Source: an uncultured Burkholderiaceae bacterium (GTDB lineage Bacteria > Pseudomonadota > Gammaproteobacteria > Burkholderiales > Burkholderiaceae). Taken from it: a DNA stretch of 8,254 nucleotides. The stretch's first letter is position 1. Each line of letters starts with the position of its first letter. The position numbers and the translations under genes were made by a program. The stretch covers positions 1 through 8,254 of the forward strand of contig CALMPB010000151.1 in the NCBI GenBank assembly GCA_937871985.1. Direction: 5' to 3'. The notes below the pieces were generated by a model. That model worked only from the letters and a program-made list of their open reading frames with translations. It ran no database searches and was not told the origin of the DNA. Of the stretch, positions 4,953 through 8,254 are shown piece by piece.

Positions 4953-7900
4953 ATGAAGCACGCGCATCGCGGCTGTCACTCTGACCTCAAACGTTCGGCG
5001 ACCCCGCGCGTATCCGAACGGCGTTTTGCGATGGCGCCGATCGCGCTGGCATTGGCGGCAGGCGGCATGGTCGGCGGCGCACAGGCGCAGCAGGCGTTCA
5101 GTCCGGCCTGGTTCGCCGCCAAGGGGGCCGTGCAGGCGGGGGCTGCGGCAACCGGCAAGCTGCCTAACGGCATGCCGGCGTCCAGCCTGACGAATCCGTC
5201 GCAGCAGTCGGCGGCGGCCCGGCAGAAGCTGCAAACGTCGATCGACAATCTGAACGTGGCGGCGCGGGCCATCGCGGCCCAGCAGGCGCTCCAGGCGCAA
5301 AAAAGAGCCGAGGCGCTGGCCAATGGCGAGTCCGTGCCGGATGGCCTGGCCGAAGGCGGGCTGAAGGTCGACGCGAACTCGCTCACGGCTGGGTGGCTCA
5401 ATGCGCAGGCCCCGGCGCAGACCGTCGCCAACGGGCATGCCACGGTGGATATCCAGCAGACTGCCGACAAGGCGATTCTGAACTGGGAGACCTTCAACGT
5501 CGGCAAGAACACCACGGTGGAGTTCCAGCAACAGAAGGACTGGGCGGTCCTCAACAAGGTCAACGATCCGCTGGCGCGGCCTTCGCAGATCCAGGGCCGG
5601 ATCAAGGCCGACGGCACGGTGCTGATCGCGAACCGGAACGGCGTCGTGTTCGAGGGAAGCAGCCAGGTCAACGTGCGCAATCTGGTGGCGGCCGCCGCCA
5701 CCATCACCGACACGCAGTTCCAGATCAACGGCGTGTACGGCGCAACCGCGACGATGCCGAGCTTCACCCATGCCGGTGGTGCCGTGAAGGTGGAGCGGGG
5801 AGCGCAGATCACGACCGACGAACCCCGATCCGTGACCGACGGCGGGGGCTATGTGATGTTGCTCGGCACGCAAGTAGAGAACGCCGGCGAGATCGCCGCT
5901 CGCAAGGGCCAGGCCCTGCTCGCCGCCGGCGACAGCTTCGTCATTCGCAAGGGAGTGAGTTCCGACGCCAACTCGTTCTCCACCGTGCGCGGCAGCGAGA
6001 TCATGCCGCAGTTCAACGCCGACACCGTGGATGGCGAAGGCAGGCCCGTACCGAACCCGGCGGGCCGGGTCGTCAACAGCGGCCTGATCGCGGCGCGCGA
6101 AGGCGACATCACGCTGGCTGGGCGCGAGGTACGGCAGGATGGCGTCGCGGTCAGCAGCACCACGGTGAACGCGCGCGGCACCATCCACCTGTTGAATTCG
6201 GCGACCGATGCGCGCGCCAGCGTGACGCTGGGCGAGGGCTCGACGACCGCGGTGCTGATCGAGGACGACGGCGTAGCCACGGCGCTCGACGCGCAGCGCG
6301 ATGCGCTGATCAAGGAATCCGCCGCGCTGGACCAGCAGCGCATCAGTGCCGCCGCCGTTGCGGGCACCACCCGGGGCTTCGACAACTACTCCACCTTGGC
6401 CGATCGCCGCGACCTTTCGCGCATCGAGATCGTCGGCGGCAGCGTGGTTGGCTTCGGGGGCGGCAGCCTCACGCTGGCCACCGGCGGCCAGCTTGCCGTC
6501 ACCTCCGGCAACAGCGCGTCCGGCACCAAGGAGACCCCTGTCTACAACCCGGGTGCCATCGCGGTCGATAGGGGAGCGATCCTCGACGTTTCCGGGGCCG
6601 TGGGTGTCAACGTCGCCATGGAAAGCAACAACATCAAGGTCAACGTGCAGGGCAACGAACTGCGCGATGCGCCCTTGAATCGCGACGCCGGCAGACTGTT
6701 CAACAGCAATCTCTGGGTCGATCGCCGCGATCTCGTGCTGGTGCCCGCCGGCACCGACGGCTACGAAAGCGACCGCTATTACACCGCCGGCGGCCTGCTC
6801 GAAGTCTCCGGCTACCTGGGCAACGCCGGCCACGGCATCGGCGAGTGGATGGCGCAGGGCGGTAGCATCAAACTTGTCACCGACAGCATCGCCACCGCTG
6901 CCGGGTCCTTGATCAACATCGCCGGCGGCTCGGTCGACGTGGCTACCGGCTATGTGCGGCAAAGCTGGCTCAGGGGGGCGGACGGCAAGCTTTACACGGT
7001 GGGCCAGGCACCGGCCAGTTTCGTGTACGGCGGGGTCTATGTGGGCTTCGAGAGCACGCACGAGCGCTGGGGTGTCACCGAGAACTACTACAACCCGATC
7101 ATCGCCCCGCAGGGGCACCTGGAAAACGGCTACACCGTCGGCCGCGACGCTGGCAAGCTGGAAGTTTGGTCGCAGGCGGCCTCGCTCGCGGGTGACATCG
7201 ATGCCTCCGTGTTCAATGGCATGCGCCAGACAGACATCCGCCCGAGTGTCGTCAACGACGGCTACAAGCTGAGTCAGACCCAGGCGGCGCTGGCGGGCCG
7301 GCTGGTTTTCCAGACCTGGGACCCGACCCTGAATCCGCAAATCGCCGGCATCGCCCGCCTCCAGCGGCAGGCCGACGTCAGTCTGACGGCGTCCGCGCCC
7401 GAGGCGCCCCTGGACGCGGGCGTCAAGCTGTTCTGGGCGGATCTGGCCCGTATCAATGCCGCGGGGCTGGGCGGCCTGGGGGTCGATACCAAGGGGCGCA
7501 TCGTTCTCGGCGACGACCTTGCGCTGGCGCCAGGCGGCGCGCTCAATTTCGCCGGAGCCGTCGAGCTGCAGGGCTCCATCACCGCGCGCGGGGGATCAGT
7601 CAAGATCGATGTCGGTGTTTCGGCGTATGGCGATGCGCTACCGCTGACTCTGGCCAACGGCATCATCATCGACACCCGCGGTTTGTGGACCAATGCCGTG
7701 CTCGATCCGGCCAGCGCCTGGGGCATCGCTTTCCGCAACGGTGGCGCAGTCAGCCTGTCCACCTTCGGCGAGCTGGCGCTGGAGTCGGGCTCGCGTATCG
7801 ATGCTTCCGGCGGCGGTGCGCTGCGTGCAGGCGGTTCCACGCTGGGCGGCAACGGCGGCGACATCAGCCTCAGCGCCGGCGGCCTGGTGATCGACGGCGG

Positions 7901-8254
7901 CGGCGAGATCGCCTCTTATGGTTTCGGCAAGGGCGGCAAGCTCCGCGTCGTCACTCCGGCGGCCATTTCCATCGGCGGCACCCTGACCGAAACCCGCGGC
8001 CTGCTGGCGCCGGGGGAAACCGCACCGTTCGAGTTGACGGTGTCCGAAGCCTTCACCCTTCCCGCAGGCTACACGCTGCCGGTCACCTTGAATGTCTCCT
8101 CGGGCCAATGGGTGCCGCTGGGTGAAGAAATCCCCGGGAGCGTCCTTGACCTGATCGGGGTCGTGCCGCAACACCGCCCCGTGATCGGTCCCAATGGCTG
8201 GGTGGTGCCGCTTACTTCACCCTATGGCGCCATCGTATGGGCCGTCGATCCGGC
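4953..8254 (+). CDS. N-terminal part of a large two-partner-secretion exoprotein (TpsA, filamentous-haemagglutinin type), 3' end outside window
   Basis: The frame is open from ATG 4953 to the right edge: 1100 codons with no stop. GGCGGA at 4939-4944 is a fair ribosome site 8 nt upstream. Residues 1-45 are an extended signal peptide: a 26-residue charged n-region, a hydrophobic core (APIALALAAGGMVGG) and AQA, as is common in very large exoproteins. Residues about 75-125 are Q/A-rich and helical (ARQKLQTSIDNLNVAARAIA). The TPS domain follows at about 130-260: TVANGHATVDIQQ, AILNWETFNVGKNTTVEF and IANRNGVVFEGSSQVNVRNL. The NPxG motif of this domain is NRNG here (227-230). Residues beyond 260 are repeated short beta-strands of a right-handed beta-helix, with a second helical insert near 436-475. 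It would cross the outer membrane through a TpsB partner not in this window, and act as an adhesin or other surface factor. Among known proteins it recalls PdtA, the TPS exoprotein of the PUMA3 region. The candidate promoter at 4841-4871 suggests control by the neighbouring sigma factor. Confidence 0.9.
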   Translation, partial: MKHAHRGCHSDLKRSATPRVSERRFAMAPIALALAAGGMVGGAQAQQAFSPAWFAAKGAVQAGAAATGKLPNGMPASSLTNPSQQSAAARQKLQTSIDNLNVAARAIAAQQALQAQKRAEALANGESVPDGLAEGGLKVDANSLTAGWLNAQAPAQTVANGHATVDIQQTADKAILNWETFNVGKNTTVEFQQQKDWAVLNKVNDPLARPSQIQGRIKADGTVLIANRNGVVFEGSSQVNVRNLVAAAATITDTQFQINGVYGATATMPSFTHAGGAVKVERGAQITTDEPRSVTDGGGYVMLLGTQVENAGEIAARKGQALLAAGDSFVIRKGVSSDANSFSTVRGSEIMPQFNADTVDGEGRPVPNPAGRVVNSGLIAAREGDITLAGREVRQDGVAVSSTTVNARGTIHLLNSATDARASVTLGEGSTTAVLIEDDGVATALDAQRDALIKESAALDQQRISAAAVAGTTRGFDNYSTLADRRDLSRIEIVGGSVVGFGGGSLTLATGGQLAVTSGNSASGTKETPVYNPGAIAVDRGAILDVSGAVGVNVAMESNNIKVNVQGNELRDAPLNRDAGRLFNSNLWVDRRDLVLVPAGTDGYESDRYYTAGGLLEVSGYLGNAGHGIGEWMAQGGSIKLVTDSIATAAGSLINIAGGSVDVATGYVRQSWLRGADGKLYTVGQAPASFVYGGVYVGFESTHERWGVTENYYNPIIAPQGHLENGYTVGRDAGKLEVWSQAASLAGDIDASVFNGMRQTDIRPSVVNDGYKLSQTQAALAGRLVFQTWDPTLNPQIAGIARLQRQADVSLTASAPEAPLDAGVKLFWADLARINAAGLGGLGVDTKGRIVLGDDLALAPGGALNFAGAVELQGSITARGGSVKIDVGVSAYGDALPLTLANGIIIDTRGLWTNAVLDPASAWGIAFRNGGAVSLSTFGELALESGSRIDASGGGALRAGGSTLGGNGGDISLSAGGLVIDGGGEIASYGFGKGGKLRVVTPAAISIGGTLTETRGLLAPGETAPFELTVSEAFTLPAGYTLPVTLNVSSGQWVPLGEEIPGSVLDLIGVVPQHRPVIGPNGWVVPLTSPYGAIVWAVDP

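Noticed and set aside
3330..7340. A 1336-codon open frame on the minus strand across the sigma, fecR-like and exoprotein genes
   Set aside because: It runs antisense across three well-supported + strand genes and two gaps, and its product is low-complexity A/R/G/D/H-rich sequence without domains. Long antisense frames are expected in GC-rich DNA.

Overview
The window is GC-rich, gene-dense Gram-negative DNA, most likely from a proteobacterium. A beta-proteobacterium of the Bordetella/Achromobacter type, or a Pseudomonas/Xanthomonas-type gamma-proteobacterium, would fit; this placement is an impression from base composition and gene content, not a measurement. All convincing genes lie on the + strand. 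No tRNA, rRNA, CRISPR array, insertion sequence or attachment site was recognised.

Layout, left to right. (1) Positions 2-1297 hold the C-terminal 431 residues of a large filamentous-haemagglutinin-type exoprotein, with five GLUG-type repeats followed by two YDG/MBG-type domains. (2) Positions 1396-2289 encode an exported 297-residue protein of unknown function with CYTH-like (triphosphate tunnel) sequence features, followed by a strong intrinsic terminator. (3) Positions 2349-2366 carry a good PHO-box match and lead into a three-gene cell-surface-signalling (CSS) cassette: an exported STN plus TonB-C-like protein (2509-3201), an ECF sigma factor of the FecI type (3204-3716) and a FecR-type anti-sigma regulator (3795-4796). 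(4) From 4953 to the right edge runs the first 1100 codons of a second large exoprotein with an extended signal peptide and a two-partner-secretion (TPS) domain. It stays open through the end of the window.

The order STN/TonB-C protein, sigma factor, FecR protein, with no TonB-dependent beta-barrel receptor, is that of the Pseudomonas aeruginosa PUMA3 system (VreA-VreI-VreR), which responds to phosphate starvation. Two observations tie the genes together. Two almost identical bipartite promoter-like elements (TAGCGGGTT, 13 bp, GTGTCTTCC) stand before the fecR-like gene and before the second exoprotein, and nowhere else noticed in the window, so they are good candidates for promoters read by the encoded sigma factor. 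A PHO box upstream of the cassette suggests PhoB control of the whole system. The working model is that phosphate limitation raises the STN protein and sigma factor, an unknown periplasmic or envelope signal passes through the STN protein to the FecR protein, and the sigma factor then transcribes the exoprotein gene. No TpsB transporter gene is in the window.
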